Below are positions 38,240-50,103 of a stretch of 64,000 bases of DNA, piece by piece. Below the pieces are notes generated by a model. That model searched no databases. It was not told the DNA's origin and saw only the letters and a list, made by a program, of their open reading frames with translations. Every line of letters starts with the position of its first letter. The first letter of the stretch is position 1. The DNA is from Corynebacterium xerosis NBRC 16721 = ATCC 373. Its GTDB lineage: Bacteria; Actinomycetota; Actinomycetes; Mycobacteriales; Mycobacteriaceae. The position numbers and the translations under genes were made by a program. Location: the NCBI RefSeq assembly GCF_001552415.1, contig NZ_BCRD01000002.1, positions 248,001 through 312,000 on the forward strand, read 5' to 3'.

Positions 38240-39600
38240 TTCGGGCTGCCTGCTTGGGTTCTAGCGGTCGTTGCAACACCCCGATCCACATCGCAGCATC
38301 TGAACCGTTCGAGAGGGGTCATCCCATGCTTTGCGGCCTTTCGTTCGGCGGTTGCGGCGAATCGAAGGTGGCAATGTGGATCGGGCCCTTCGAGGCTGCA
38401 TTCCCAAAGCGCCGGACAGAGCCGCAGGGTGCTTCTCTCTGAGGACGCACGAGGCAGTGAAGCCACGGAAACGAGCACTGACGAGCCTGCGCCACGCAAG
38501 TACCCCAGCGAGATGCGCAGGCGCCTGTCCATGCATTACAACGGTCGCAGCCGACCGCATCCGCCAGCACCTTCCGCCCCCCACCCGCGAGGGAGCGGCG
38601 CGATCGGTTCCCGAAACAGGGCATCGCACAGTCGCACCATAAGAAAATGGACGTGTCCGGGGCAGGGAAGACGCCCGTCGCTCTTCATCGGCACGCCCAG
38701 ACCTGGGGCAGCAGTCGTGCCCCCGGCTGCACTGCCGAGCGCCCAATGGGCGATCTCGCCCCTTACGGGATACGCCAGGCATAGGCCTCGAACACCACGC
38801 GGGGGGGGCGAGAATCACGTTCTCTGCACACCGATCTCCCTCTCGACACGGTGGATATGAGAATCTATCTGCTTCACGGCGATCTAAACGACCAGTCCGG
38901 GGTGGTACGCCCCTTTGGCCCAACAGTCCGAAATCGAACTTTCCGCTATGGCTAAGTGATCGCCGAGCGAGTGGCCGCCGTGGCAGGAGCACCACGAGGC
39001 CATTCTTACGGCAATAAGCTGGCCGGGGCCCGGATCTCACCGTTGATGGTCGAACAGAGCCGGAGCCGCAACCTTGGCTCGGGGTCGTCGACGTCAGTTT
39101 CGGGACCGCCCAGCAGCCCACTGGTTCAGAACGTTCGGGCCACACAGCGCACTTGGTCACCGCATGCCGCAGGCCTGCCGGACGGCGCACCCCGAGACGC
39201 TCACAATCTCGTCCGAACCCGTCCAGACCTCCTGATCTGCAGATAGCAGGCAACTTCCGAGAACGATGACGTGGCTTTGTCTGGTGTGCGATGCGAATAG
39301 GGCCCCACCTGTTGGGGGGGGGCATCTCGATGGCGGCCCGTCATCCCTTGGCGGATGCTCGGGGTGCATTCTGGGCGTGTGTGGATCGGGCGCTCCCGTC
39401 TGGCGAGGGCCTCACGGGCGAGACAATTCACCGGTCGGCAAGGCGAGAGAAGGACGAACTTGCCGGCTCGTACCGGAACGCGGGCGCATTCGGTTTCCGG
39501 TGAATGCAAATTCGAAAGCAATCGAGCGGGACCCGAGTAAGGTGGAAAAGCCGGTTAAAAGCGGTTTCGCGCCGGTACCCGTTGACCATTCGCCGAGGAG
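38240..39600. other. 1.4-kb gene-free stretch, probably a decayed insertion
   Basis: No intact gene is supported although the surrounding genome is gene-dense. All six frames are broken, codon use is unlike the neighbours, and there are runs of eight G (38801-38808) and nine G (39314-39322). On the plus strand at 38557-38622 one frame gives ARERRDRFPKQ. At 39330-39503 another gives ARHPLADARGAFWACVDR. Both weakly recall N-terminal parts of IS30-type transposases, but no full enzyme can be rebuilt even allowing frameshifts. clpP2 and clpX, near neighbours in relatives, are separated by it. Confidence 0.45.
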
Positions 39601-39607
39601 TGTCGTC

Positions 39608-39982
39608 ATGTCCATGCAGATTCCCGAATCGGTGCGTCTCGCGGCCGTCCTCGTGCCGCTGGCCGGAGTCGGAGCCCTGCACTTCCCGCCGAAGACCGCC
39701 CGCGTCGTCGACCGACTTATCCCGGAATTCCTGCCCGGCCCGAAGCGCGCCTGGACGGTCGGGTCCGGCGTCATCGAGGTCGGCACTGCGGCGGCGCTTC
39801 TGATGCCGCGGACCCGCAGCGCCGCTGCAACGGTCGCGGCGGTACTGCTCACCGCCCTCTGGGTGGGCAACATCAAAATGGCCTGGGACTGGCGCGGCAA
39901 GAGCCCCTCGAAGCGCGCCATCGCCTATGGGCGCCTGCCCTTGCAGATCCCGCTCATCGCCGCCGCCCGGTCGCTGCGCTGA
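39608..39982 (+). CDS. DoxX-like small membrane protein
   Basis: The 124-residue protein has four hydrophobic helices (about 9-25, 45-65, 70-90, 105-122) with LAGVGALHFPPKTARVVDRLIPEFLPGPKRAW and the Pro-rich LPLQIPLIAAA. This is the short DoxX-like layout. GAGGAG precedes ATG 39608. It is possibly involved in membrane redox or quinone-linked processes, but the family is poorly defined. It lies alone between the decayed stretch and clpX. Confidence 0.75.
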   Translation: MSMQIPESVRLAAVLVPLAGVGALHFPPKTARVVDRLIPEFLPGPKRAWTVGSGVIEVGTAAALLMPRTRSAAATVAAVLLTALWVGNIKMAWDWRGKSPSKRAIAYGRLPLQIPLIAAARSLR

Positions 39983-40324
39983 GTCGATCGCGCTGACCGC
40001 GCTGACCGCGCCGGCCCCTACGGCCGCGTCGGTCTCTCCGGCCGCGCTGGCCTCTCCGGGTGGCGGGGCGTCCGAAAAGCCAGGCCGCGAAACGGGGGCG
40101 GCGGCCCGTCGTAAAGCGGAAAACACGCGACGGCGCGCCGGGCCCCGCGGCTGATGGGGCTGATCCGGGCGTGCGGCTAGGCTTGGGGCGATTGCGCCCG
40201 CGGCGGTAACGCGGGGGCAGCGGAATATCGGGGCCGCCGACGGGGTTGAACCCAGGAGGCGGCGGGCGAACCAGCCGCCGACAACCGCCGAAGACACGAC
40301 CAGGGAAGTGGGGCCGGACCGGAT
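39983..40324. promoter_or_regulatory. clpX upstream region
   Basis: This 342-bp stretch holds imperfect CGCTGACCG repeats, a GTCGTAAAGC motif at 40108-40117 and TAGGCT at 40178-40183 as likely -10, leaving a leader of about 135 nt before clpX. No operator palindrome was recognised. Confidence 0.5.
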
Positions 40325-41587
40325 ATGGCACGCATGCAGGAAAGCGCCGATCTGCTGAAATGCTCCTTCTGCGGGAAGAGCCAGAAGCAGGTCAAAAGGC
40401 TCATCGCGGGACCGGGCGTCTACATCTGCAACGAGTGCATCGAGCTGTGCAACGAGATGATCGAGGAAGAGCTCGACACCGGCTCGTCGTCGTCGGAAAA
40501 CGGCGATCGCCTGCCCCGCCCCGCCGAGATCCGCGACTTCCTCGACGAGTACGTCATCGGCCAGGACGTGGCCAAGCGCACGCTGGCCGTCGCGGTCTAC
40601 AACCACTACAAGCGCATCCGCGCCGAGGAGCAGGGCTCGCGCGACGACGTCGAACTGTCGAAGTCGAACATCCTCATGCTCGGCCCGACCGGCTGTGGCA
40701 AGACGCACCTGGCGCAAACGCTGGCCCGCAAGCTCGACGTTCCCTTCGCCATCGCCGACGCCACCAGCCTCACCGAAGCCGGCTACGTCGGCGAAGACGT
40801 GGAGAACATCCTGCTCAAGCTGCTGCAGGCCGCCGACTTCGACGTGGCCAAGGCGCAGCGCGGCATCATCTACGTCGACGAGGTGGACAAGATCTCCCGC
40901 AAGTCGGAGAACCCGTCCATCACCCGCGACGTTTCCGGCGAGGGCGTGCAGCAGGCGCTGCTGAAGATCCTCGAGGGCACCGTGGCGTCCGTGCCGCCGC
41001 AGGGTGGGCGCAAGCACCCGAACCAGGAGTTCATCCAGTTCGACACGTCCAACGTCCTGTTCATCGTCGCCGGTGCCTTCGCGGGCCTGGAGAAGGTGGT
41101 GCAGGAGCGCGTGGGCAAGAAGGGCCTGGGCTTCGGCGCGGACGTGCACTCCAAGTCCGATCTCGACGAGGTCGACCCGTTCCGCGAGGTGCTGCCGGAG
41201 GACCTGATCCGCTTCGGCCTGATCCCCGAGTTCATCGGCCGACTGCCCGTCATCGCGTCGGTGACCAACCTCGATGAGGAGGCGCTGGTGCGCGTGCTCA
41301 CCGAGCCGCGCAATTCGCTGGTCCGCCAGTACGAGCGCCTCTTCGAAATGGACGGCGTCGAGCTGCGCATCGACTCCGACGCCCTGCACGCCATCGCGTC
41401 GAAGGCCATCGAGCGCAAGACCGGCGCCCGCGGCCTGCGCGGCATCATGGAGGAGATCCTGGTGCCGGTGATGTTCGACGTGCCGGATCGCGACGACATC
41501 GCTCAGGTGATCATCCACCGCGGCTGCGTCACCGACGGTGAGGCACCGGAGCTGGTGCTCGCCGAGCCGGACGAGCGCAGCGCGTAA
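40325..41587 (+). CDS. clpX: ATP-dependent Clp protease ATP-binding subunit ClpX
   Basis: The 420-residue AAA+ unfoldase feeds ssrA-tagged and other substrates to ClpP1P2. The N-terminal zinc-binding domain has CSFCGKSQ and CNECIELC, the Walker A is GPTGCGKT (about 120), the Walker B is [10 protein letters not shown], the pore loop is GYVGEDVE and sensor 2 is [10 protein letters not shown]. The ClpP-docking IGF-type loop is replaced by the GFGADVHS region. GGGAAG lies in the upstream leader. It is separated from clpP2 by 2.2 kb here. Confidence 0.96.
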   Translation: MARMQESADLLKCSFCGKSQKQVKRLIAGPGVYICNECIELCNEMIEEELDTGSSSSENGDRLPRPAEIRDFLDEYVIGQDVAKRTLAVAVYNHYKRIRAEEQGSRDDVELSKSNILMLGPTGCGKTHLAQTLARKLDVPFAIADATSLTEAGYVGEDVENILLKLLQAADFDVAKAQRGIIYVDEVDKISRKSENPSITRDVSGEGVQQALLKILEGTVASVPPQGGRKHPNQEFIQFDTSNVLFIVAGAFAGLEKVVQERVGKKGLGFGADVHSKSDLDEVDPFREVLPEDLIRFGLIPEFIGRLPVIASVTNLDEEALVRVLTEPRNSLVRQYERLFEMDGVELRIDSDALHAIASKAIERKTGARGLRGIMEEILVPVMFDVPDRDDIAQVIIHRGCVTDGEAPELVLAEPDERSA

Positions 41588-41613
41588 CGGACGGGCGCGG
41601 GCGGCGCAGGCTA

Positions 41614-42720
41614 CTACGCAGCGGGGCGAGTGGAGCCGCCGCGGTCGGGCAGCGTCGCGTCGCCGGGGAAGAGCTTCGGGCCGATCCACAGCATGAGGTA
41701 GACCAGGCCGACCAGCACCGGGATCTCGATGAGCGGTCCGATCGTGCCCGCCAGCGCCTGGGCGGACGTCGCGCCGAACGTGCCGATGGCCACGGCGATG
41801 GCCAGCTCGAAGTTGTTGCCCGCAGCCGTGAAGGACACCGACGCCGACTGGGCATAGTTCATGCCCGACGCCTTCGACGCGGCCAAGGCGATGAGGAACA
41901 TGCCGACGAAGTAGGCCAGCAACGGCAGCGCCAGGCGGGCGACCGTCCACGGCTGCGAGGTGATCTGCTCGCCCTGCAGGGAGAACAGCAGCACGATCGT
42001 GTACAGCAGGCCGATCAGCGCCAGCGGCGAGATGCGGGGGATGAAGGTGTTCTCGTACCAGTCGCGGCCCCGGGTCTTCTCGCCGACGATGCGGGAGACG
42101 ACGCCGGCCAGCAGCGGGATGCCCAGGAACACGACGACCGAGGTGACGATCGACCAGAAGGAGAATTCCGCGCTGGTCGTTGCGAGCCCCAGCCAGGACG
42201 GCAGGATCTGCAGGTAGAACCAGCCGAGCACGCCGAACATGATCACCTGGAACACGGAGTTGATGGCCACCAGGACGGCGGTGGCCTCGCGATCGCCGCA
42301 GGACAAGTCGCTCCACACCAGCACCATGGCGATGCAGCGGGCGAGGCCGACGATGATCAGGCCGGTGCGCAGGGCGGGCTCGTCCGGCAGGAAGATCCAC
42401 GCCAGCGCGAACATGAACGCAGGGCCGAGCACCCAGTTGAGCAGCAGGGAGACGGTCATCAGCCGCTTGTCGGCGGCGATCTCACCGGCCTTGTCGTAGC
42501 GGACCTTGGCCAACGGCGGGTACATCATCACCAACAGGCCGAGGGCGATGGGCAGGGAAATCCCACCGACCTCCATTGCGCCCAAGGCGTCGCCGATGCC
42601 GGGGAAGAACCGCCCCAGCGCGAGGCCGAGCGCCATGGCGAGGATGATCCACGCCGGCAGCCAACGGTCCAGGAACGACATCCGCGCCTGCGGGGGCGCG
42701 GGGTGCGTGGGAGCGGTCAC
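41614..42720 (-). CDS. acr3: Arsenite efflux transporter, ACR3 family
   Basis: The 368-residue ten-helix protein exports arsenite (and antimonite) driven by the proton gradient. The conserved Cys lies in VGLARCIAMVLVWSDLSCGD, followed by ATAVLVAINSVFQ and the second signature AGNNFELAIAVAIGTFG. It is a single gene with a perfect inverted repeat TTCGAT-N4-ATCGAA 19 bp before its ATG, very likely an ArsR operator, yet no arsR lies in the window. Convergent with clpX and divergent from nothing obvious. Confidence 0.93.
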   Translation of the reverse strand: MTAPTHPAPPQARMSFLDRWLPAWIILAMALGLALGRFFPGIGDALGAMEVGGISLPIALGLLVMMYPPLAKVRYDKAGEIAADKRLMTVSLLLNWVLGPAFMFALAWIFLPDEPALRTGLIIVGLARCIAMVLVWSDLSCGDREATAVLVAINSVFQVIMFGVLGWFYLQILPSWLGLATTSAEFSFWSIVTSVVVFLGIPLLAGVVSRIVGEKTRGRDWYENTFIPRISPLALIGLLYTIVLLFSLQGEQITSQPWTVARLALPLLAYFVGMFLIALAASKASGMNYAQSASVSFTAAGNNFELAIAVAIGTFGATSAQALAGTIGPLIEIPVLVGLVYLMLWIGPKLFPGDATLPDRGGSTRPAA

Positions 42721-42738
42721 GGGAAACCTTCCATTCAG

Positions 42739-42754
42739 TTCGATGAGTATCGAA
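42739..42754 (-). promoter_or_regulatory. ArsR-like operator of acr3
   Basis: TTCGATGAGTATCGAA is a perfect 6+6 palindrome with a 4-bp centre, 19 bp upstream of the acr3 start, the position and style of ArsR-family metalloid-sensing operators. Confidence 0.6.
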
Positions 42755-42913
42755 ATGAAGGCTACTCCGATTCCCCTGGGACGCTAATCATCGGCGTGCG
42801 GCGCTCCCGAACCGTGGGCGGCGCGCCATGCGCGAACCGTGGGCGTGCGTCGTTCACGAATCGCGGGCGGCGCGTCCGTCGTGCACCAGGGAAGGCACGG
42901 CGCGGCTGATGCG

Positions 42914-43702
42914 CTACTCGTCGCCTTCGTCGTACATGTCGGTGAACGAGGGGGCGACGTCGCCGTCGGCGCGCTCGTCGAGTCCGGCGGGGGAATCGTC
43001 GGCGTAGACCTCGTCGACCAGGCGCGGCTCGACCTTCCGCCGCGGGGTGGTGGTCACGTAGGACGTGCCGTGCTGCCACGTCGTCGACGCGGTGAGGAAC
43101 CCGGTCACGGCGTCGCGGGCCATCTCGCGCAGGCGGTCGATGAGCGTCTCCGACGTCAGCTCCAGGCTGTAGAGGTTGCCGAAGGTGCGCTCGTTGAGCG
43201 TGGGGAACTGCGCCATCGACGCCACGATGTAATAGATGTCCAGCGCGGAGACGTCCGTGCGGAAGGCGCCGTAGTCGCGGCCCAGCAGCAGCACGCGGTC
43301 GAATTCCAGGACGATGGGGGACTGCTCCGCCATCGCCGAGGACTCCTCCAGCGGCAGGATCGGGTGCATGTTCTCCTGCGCGATGAAGCGCACCGCCGAG
43401 GGGTTGTCGGCGAAGCAATCGAAGATGACGCCGACCACGTGGCGCAGCACGTCGACCGGCACCTCGGAATCGACTCGCAGATCGTCCGGGTCCGGCCGCA
43501 GCAGCCGCAGCACGTGGTTCATGGTCGTGCGGTACAGGCCCATCTTGTCGCCGCAGTGGTAGTGGAGCATCCGCTTGGAAACGCCGGACGACGACGAGAT
43601 GGCGTCCAGACGCGCATCCGCGTACCCCTTGGCGGTGAATTCGCCGAGCGCCGCCTCGAGGACGGCGTGGGGGATCGCGTCGGTGCTGCCTGTGGCCTTC
43701 AT
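42914..43702 (-). CDS. TetR family transcriptional regulator
   Basis: The 262-residue regulator has the HTH at about 8-55 (AVLEAALGEFTAKGYADARLDAISSSSGVSKRMLHYHCGDKMGLY). The effector-binding domain is followed by a 50-residue acidic disordered tail ending PSFTDMYDEGDE. ATG 43702 is preceded by AAAGGCGATTC; a longer upstream start at 43816 is not supported. It lies between acr3 (same strand, downstream) and mdh (divergent). The ligand is unknown. Confidence 0.88.
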   Translation of the reverse strand: MKATGSTDAIPHAVLEAALGEFTAKGYADARLDAISSSSGVSKRMLHYHCGDKMGLYRTTMNHVLRLLRPDPDDLRVDSEVPVDVLRHVVGVIFDCFADNPSAVRFIAQENMHPILPLEESSAMAEQSPIVLEFDRVLLLGRDYGAFRTDVSALDIYYIVASMAQFPTLNERTFGNLYSLELTSETLIDRLREMARDAVTGFLTASTTWQHGTSYVTTTPRRKVEPRLVDEVYADDSPAGLDERADGDVAPSFTDMYDEGDE

Positions 43703-43792
43703 GAATCGCCTTTCCACGCTTTCGGGTGGTTCCCGACGGTAAATCGGGGGTGACCGCCCGGGCTGCGGGGCCGGTCTGGCTCCGAAAGATGA

Positions 43793-44905
<1,113 letters not shown>

Positions 44906-44941
44906 GTCGCGCCGTTGCCGCGCGGGATGCGCGGACGGTCC

Positions 44942-44987
44942 GGGAGGGGCCGTCGCAAAGCTGCTTTGCTTTGCGACGGCCCCTCCC
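44942..44987 (+). terminator. 20-bp perfect hairpin after mdh, built from an inverted motif pair
   Basis: The arm 44942-44961 (GGGAGGGGCCGTCGCAAAGC) pairs with 44968-44987 without mismatch, with loop TGCTTT. The inner part of each arm is GTCGCAAAGC or its complement. It is positioned as the mdh terminator 36 bp after the stop, but lacks a U-run. Confidence 0.85.
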
Positions 44988-45055
44988 GCACGTGTGCGCC
45001 TGCCCGCCTTCGTGGCGCGGTGGACGTGGTGGGCGGGGCGATCTGGGCGACCCTC

Positions 45056-45068
45056 TAGACTGTGCGGC
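45056..45068 (+). promoter_or_regulatory. Leaderless promoter of valS (-10 TAGACT)
   Basis: TAGACT at 45056-45061 ends 7 nt before GTG 45069 and fixes the valS start. Confidence 0.6.
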
Positions 45069-47804
45069 GTGACCAACGCCGAGAATCTTCCGAACCGCGC
45101 CGACAATCTGCCGAAGTCGTGGAACCCCTCCGAGGTGGAGGCGGATCTCTACCAGGGCTGGGTGGATGCCGGGTACTTCACCGCCGACGCCTCCAGCGAC
45201 AAGCCGGCGTACTCCATCGTGCTGCCGCCGCCCAACGTCACGGGCCAGCTGCACATGGGCCACGCGCTGGACCACACGCTGATGGACGCCCTGGCCCGCC
45301 GCAAGCGGATGCAGGGCTTCGAGGTGCTGTGGCTGCCGGGCATGGACCATGCGGGCATCGCCACGCAGACCAAGGTCGAGGCGCAGCTGAAGGAGACCGA
45401 GGGCAAGGACCGCTTCGATTACGGGCGCGAGGAGTTCATCGACCGCGTCTGGGAGTGGAAGAAGCAGTACGGCGGCGTCATCGGCGACCAGATGCGCCAG
45501 ATCGGCGATTCCGTCGACTGGTCCCGCGAGCGGTTCACGCTCGACGACGGGCTGTCGCGCGCCGTGCAGACCATCTTCAAGGAGCTGTTCGACCGGGGCC
45601 TGATCTACCGCGCCAAGCGCATGGTCAACTGGTCGCCGGTGCTGCAGACCGCCATTTCGGACATCGAGGTCAAGTACGAGGACCGCGACGGCGAGCTCGT
45701 GTCGTTCCGCTACGGAGACGACGACGAGTCGATCGTCGTGGCCACCACCCGAGTGGAGACGATGCTCGGCGACGTCGCCGTGGCCGTCCACCCGGACGAT
45801 GAGCGCTACGCGAACCTGGTGGGCAAGACCCTGCCGCATCCGTTCCGCGACGACCTGACGCTGCAGGTCATCGCCGACGACTACGTCGACCCGGAGTTCG
45901 GCACCGGCGCGGTGAAGATCACCCCGGCGCACGACCCGAACGACTTCGCCATGGGGCAGCGCCACGACCTGGACATGCCGGAGGTCATCGACAAGACCGG
46001 CACCATCGCCGGCACCGGCACCCGCTTCGACGGCATGGACCGGTTCGAGGCGCGCACGGCCGTGACCGAGGCGCTGCGGGAGCAGGGGCGCATCGTCAAG
46101 GAGATCCGCCCCTACGTCCACTCGGTGGGCCACTCGGAGCGTTCCGGCGAGGTCATCGAGCCGCGACTGTCCGAGCAGTGGTGGGTCAAGGTCGACGAGC
46201 TGGCCAAGATGTCCGGCGATGCGATCCGCGAAGGCGACACGGTGATCCACCCGGCGTCGCAGGAGCCGCGCTGGTTCGACTGGGTCGACGACATGCACGA
46301 CTGGTGCATCTCGCGCCAGCTGTGGTGGGGCCACCGCATCCCGATCTGGTACGGCCCCGAGGGCGAGATCGTGTGCGTCGGCCCGGACGACGAGGCCCCG
46401 GCGGGGGAGGGCTGGACCCAGGACCCCGACGTGCTGGACACGTGGTTCTCGTCGGCCCTGTGGCCGTTCTCCACGATGGGCTGGCCGGAGGCCACCCCGG
46501 AGCTGGCGAAGTTCTACCCGACGTCGGTGCTGGTCACCGGCTACGACATCCTGTTCTTCTGGGTCGCGCGCATGATGATGTTCTCGACCTTCGCCGCCAC
46601 CCTGCCGAACTCGCCGCTGGGCGAGGGCGTCGACGGCCGACCGCAGATCCCGTTCACCGACGTGTTCCTGCACGGCCTGGTGCGCGACGAGCAGGGCCGC
46701 AAGATGTCCAAGTCCCTGGGCAACGGCATCGACCCGCTGGACTGGGTGCGCGACTACGGCGCCGATGCGCTGCGCTTCACCCTGGCCCGCGGCGCGAACC
46801 CCGGTTCGGACCTGCCGGTGGGCGAGGACTCGGCGCAGAGCTCCCGCAACTTCGCCACGAAGCTGTTCAACGCCACCCGCTTCGCGCTGATGAATGGCGC
46901 GTACGTCGGTGAACTGCCGGCGCGCGGGACGCTGACCGACACCGACCGCTGGATCCTCGACCGCCTGGAGCAGGTCCGCGCCGACGTCGACGCCGCGCTG
47001 GACAAGTACGAGTTCGCCAAGGCCAACGAGGCGCTGTACCACTTCGCGTGGGACGAGTTCTGCGACTGGTACCTGGAGATGTCCAAGGTGGACTTCCCGC
47101 GCCTGGCCGAGGGCGAGGATCCGACGGCCGAACAGGCCGCGCGTTCCGAGTCGACGCGCCTGGTGCTGGGCCACGTGCTGGACACCGTCCTGCGGCTGCT
47201 GCACCCGTCGATCCCGTTCGTCACCGAGGTGCTGTGGAAGGCGCTGACCGACGGCGACGAGGGCACGCCGGAGTCCCTGGTCATCGCGTCCTGGCCGACC
47301 GAGGGCGAGGCCAACGGCGACGCCGCGTTCGACGCCGACTCCGCCCGCCGCATCGACGACGCCCAGAAGCTGGTCACCGAGGTGCGCCGCTTCCGCTCCG
47401 ATCAGGGCGTGAAGCCGTCGCAGCGCGTGCCCTCGCGCTTCGACGCCGCGGCCGCGGATCTGGCGGCGCAGGAGGGCATCGTCCGTTCGCTGGCACGCCT
47501 GGAGACCCCGGCGGAGGGTTTCACCGCCACCGCCTCCATCGAGGTCCGCCTGTCCACGGCGACGGTCACCGTCGAGCTGGACACCTCCGGCACCGTCGAC
47601 GTCGCCGCCGAGCGCAAGCGTCTGGAGAAGGACCTGGCCGTCGCCGAGAAGGAGCTGTCCGGCACCGAGAAGAAGCTGGGCAACGAGGCGTTCCTGGCCA
47701 AGGCCCCCGACGCCGTGGTGGACAAGATCCGCACCCGCAACCAGGTGGCGCGCGAGGAGATCGAGCGCATCACCGCACGACTCGAGGGACTGCCGAAGGC
47801 ATGA
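45069..47804 (+). CDS. valS: Valyl-tRNA synthetase
   Basis: The 911-residue class I synthetase charges tRNA-Val. Features: HMGH-type signature [11 protein letters not shown] at about 55-65, editing domain (about 180-330), KMSKS as [10 protein letters not shown] at about 540, an anticodon-binding helical domain, and a C-terminal coiled coil ending in [21 protein letters not shown] 45069 is supported by the leaderless promoter. Its stop overlaps the folC start (ATGA), forming the valS-folC-DUF4233 operon conserved in Corynebacteriales. Confidence 0.97.
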   Translation: MTNAENLPNRADNLPKSWNPSEVEADLYQGWVDAGYFTADASSDKPAYSIVLPPPNVTGQLHMGHALDHTLMDALARRKRMQGFEVLWLPGMDHAGIATQTKVEAQLKETEGKDRFDYGREEFIDRVWEWKKQYGGVIGDQMRQIGDSVDWSRERFTLDDGLSRAVQTIFKELFDRGLIYRAKRMVNWSPVLQTAISDIEVKYEDRDGELVSFRYGDDDESIVVATTRVETMLGDVAVAVHPDDERYANLVGKTLPHPFRDDLTLQVIADDYVDPEFGTGAVKITPAHDPNDFAMGQRHDLDMPEVIDKTGTIAGTGTRFDGMDRFEARTAVTEALREQGRIVKEIRPYVHSVGHSERSGEVIEPRLSEQWWVKVDELAKMSGDAIREGDTVIHPASQEPRWFDWVDDMHDWCISRQLWWGHRIPIWYGPEGEIVCVGPDDEAPAGEGWTQDPDVLDTWFSSALWPFSTMGWPEATPELAKFYPTSVLVTGYDILFFWVARMMMFSTFAATLPNSPLGEGVDGRPQIPFTDVFLHGLVRDEQGRKMSKSLGNGIDPLDWVRDYGADALRFTLARGANPGSDLPVGEDSAQSSRNFATKLFNATRFALMNGAYVGELPARGTLTDTDRWILDRLEQVRADVDAALDKYEFAKANEALYHFAWDEFCDWYLEMSKVDFPRLAEGEDPTAEQAARSESTRLVLGHVLDTVLRLLHPSIPFVTEVLWKALTDGDEGTPESLVIASWPTEGEANGDAAFDADSARRIDDAQKLVTEVRRFRSDQGVKPSQRVPSRFDAAAADLAAQEGIVRSLARLETPAEGFTATASIEVRLSTATVTVELDTSGTVDVAAERKRLEKDLAVAEKELSGTEKKLGNEAFLAKAPDAVVDKIRTRNQVAREEIERITARLEGLPKA

Positions 47805-49507
47805 CCGACCGCAACGACGACCACGGCGGGGAACCGCTGGAGCTTTCCGACGACGACGGGTTCGATCCCGCAACCGCGGAGATCGTGGAGGACACCGAGC
47901 CCCGCGAGCTGGCGGCGGAGCTGATCGGCGAACTCGACGAGGCGTCGCCCGCCGCCGACGGCGTGGCCATGTCGGCCGAGGAGCGCGACGGCGGCGCCGA
48001 CGTGGATCTGCTGGGCCGCTTCGGCGCGGTGTCGATGGACGACGAGGGCCTGAGCCTGCCCGTCGACGTCGACCAGCCCGTCAACGCTCCCGCCCCGGAG
48101 GAGGTCACCCGGGAGGATCTCGCGGAACTGGCCGCCGTCGAGGCCGAGCTGGACACGCGCTGGCCGGAGACGAAGATCGACCCGTCTCTGGAGCGCATCG
48201 AGAAGCTCATGGACCTGCTGGGCAACCCCGAGCGGTCCGCCCCGGTCATCCACGTCGCCGGCACGAACGGCAAGACCTCGACGGTGCGGATGATCGAGTC
48301 GCTGGTCCGCGCGCTGGGCCGCCGCACCGGCCGCACCACCAGCCCGCATCTGCAGCTGGCCACCGAGCGCATCGGCATCGACGGCGCGCCGCTGCACCCG
48401 CGCGACTACGTGCGCATCTGGCGCGAAATCCAGCCGTACGTGGAGATGGTCGACGCCGCGTCGGAGGCCGATGGTGGCCCCCGGATGTCGAAGTTCGAGG
48501 TGCTCACCGCCATGGCCTACGCGGCCTTCGCCGACGCACCCGTCGACGTCGCCGTGGTCGAGGTCGGCATGGGCGGCACGTGGGACGCGACCAACGTCGC
48601 CCACGCCGACGTGGCGGTCGTGTGCCCGGTCGGCCGCGACCACACCGACTACCTGGGCGACACCCTCGCGGAGATCGCGGCGGAGAAGGCGGGCATCATC
48701 AAGTCCCGCTGGGACGCCGGGGACCTGCTGTCGCCGCCGGACAACGTCGCCGTCATCGCGGAGCAGGAGCCGGAGGCCATGGAGGTGCTGCTGGCCCGCG
48801 CCGTGGAATGCGACGCCGCCGTGGCCCGCGCCGGCGCCGAATACGGCGTCGTGTCGCAGACTCTCGCGGTCGGCGGCCAGAACCTGACGCTGCGCGGCCT
48901 GGCCGGCGAGTACGAGGACATCCACCTGCCGCTGCACGGGCCGCACCAGGCCCGCAACGCCGCGACCGCGCTGGCCGCCGTCGAGGCGTTCTTCGGCGCG
49001 GGCCCCGGCCGGCCGATCAGCATCGACGCGGTGCGCGAGGGCTTTGCGACGGTGACGTCACCCGGCCGCCTCGAGCGCGTCCGCTCCACCCCGACCGTGT
49101 TCGTCGACGCCGCGCACAACCCGCACGGCGCCAAGGCGCTGCGCGAGGCGCTGACCGCGGAGTTCGAGTTCCGCAAGGTCGTCGGCGTCGTGGCCGTGCT
49201 CGGCGACAAGGACGCCCGCGGCATCCTCGAGGAGCTGGAGCCGTACTTCGAGGAGCTCGTGGTCACGCAGAACTCGTCGCCGCGCGCCCTGCACGTCGAC
49301 GATCTCGCCGAGCTGGCGGAGCAGATCTACGGCGAGGAACGCATCCACCGCATCGACACGCTGCCGTCGGCGGTCGAGTTGGCCGTCGCGCTGGCGGAGG
49401 AGACCGACTCCGGCGACGGCATCGTCAGCGGTTCGGGCGTGGTGGTCACCGGTTCGGTGGTCACCGCGGGCGAGGCGCGCACCCTGTTCGGAAAGGACCC
49501 CCAATGA
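47801..49507 (+). CDS. folC: Bifunctional folylpolyglutamate/dihydrofolate synthase
   Basis: The 568-residue ligase adds glutamates to folate and makes dihydrofolate. Features: [22 protein letters not shown] (P-loop, about 148-169), [13 protein letters not shown], and [18 protein letters not shown] with DAAHNPHGA. It is about 110 residues longer than usual because of an acidic Asp/Glu-rich N-terminal extension ([14 protein letters not shown] type), whose role is unknown. The start ATG overlaps the valS stop, and the end overlaps the DUF4233 start by ATGA. One GCTTTGCGAC motif is inside. Confidence 0.95.
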   Translation: MTDRNDDHGGEPLELSDDDGFDPATAEIVEDTEPRELAAELIGELDEASPAADGVAMSAEERDGGADVDLLGRFGAVSMDDEGLSLPVDVDQPVNAPAPEEVTREDLAELAAVEAELDTRWPETKIDPSLERIEKLMDLLGNPERSAPVIHVAGTNGKTSTVRMIESLVRALGRRTGRTTSPHLQLATERIGIDGAPLHPRDYVRIWREIQPYVEMVDAASEADGGPRMSKFEVLTAMAYAAFADAPVDVAVVEVGMGGTWDATNVAHADVAVVCPVGRDHTDYLGDTLAEIAAEKAGIIKSRWDAGDLLSPPDNVAVIAEQEPEAMEVLLARAVECDAAVARAGAEYGVVSQTLAVGGQNLTLRGLAGEYEDIHLPLHGPHQARNAATALAAVEAFFGAGPGRPISIDAVREGFATVTSPGRLERVRSTPTVFVDAAHNPHGAKALREALTAEFEFRKVVGVVAVLGDKDARGILEELEPYFEELVVTQNSSPRALHVDDLAELAEQIYGEERIHRIDTLPSAVELAVALAEETDSGDGIVSGSGVVVTGSVVTAGEARTLFGKDPQ

Positions 49508-50028
49508 CCGACGACCGATCCACCGGCACGCCGGCCCACGATGGCGCCGGCCGTCGTCAAGCGGACATGACCGCCGAGGAACTGCGCGCCTACCAGGAGG
49601 GCCGCGACTTGTCCGACGGCGGCAAGTACGGGCCGCTGGGCGCCGGGCACGAGCCGGCGAAGGACCCCATGAAGGGCCTGCGCGGAGTGATGGCCGGAAC
49701 GTTGATCATGCAGGCGATTTCCGTGCTGCTGGGTCTGACGGTCGTCGCGCGCGTCGACGGCGGTGGGCTGTTCGGGTCCACGTTCGCCATCTGGTACATC
49801 ACCATTCTCGGCCTGGCCATGGTGGTCATGGCGTTCCTGCAGAAGAAGCCGTGGGCGCTGCCGGCGAACATCGTGCTGCAGGTCTTCGGCATCCTGGCGG
49901 TGCTGACGCACTGGTCGATGGGCTTCGTGGGCATCTTCTTCGCGCTGGTGTGGGCGTACATCCTGCATCTGCGCAAGAACCTTATCGAACGCATGAACCG
50001 CGGTCTGCTGACGACGCAGCACATGTAG
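49504..50028 (+). CDS. DUF4233 membrane protein
   Basis: The 174-residue protein has a 60-residue hydrophilic, disordered N-terminus (its DNA carries a GTCGTCAAGC motif) and then four hydrophobic helices (about 60-80, 90-110, 117-130, 133-152), ending with a basic NLIERMNRGLL tail. DUF4233 genes regularly follow folC in Actinobacteria (Rv2446c type). Function is unknown. It overlaps folC by 4 bp. Confidence 0.9.
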   Translation: MTDDRSTGTPAHDGAGRRQADMTAEELRAYQEGRDLSDGGKYGPLGAGHEPAKDPMKGLRGVMAGTLIMQAISVLLGLTVVARVDGGGLFGSTFAIWYITILGLAMVVMAFLQKKPWALPANIVLQVFGILAVLTHWSMGFVGIFFALVWAYILHLRKNLIERMNRGLLTTQHM

Positions 50029-50103
50029 CTTTCCCGGCGTTCCCCGAGGGGGGGCTCGCGCGATACCAGCGCCGGATGGACGGCGGCCCCGCGAGGCCGT
50101 CGG

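Noticed and set aside
38261..39325. A 354-codon minus-strand frame in the clpP2-clpX gap
   Set aside because: It is rich in Arg, Cys and Trp with no domain pattern and no promoter or ribosome site. High GC makes long chance frames common.
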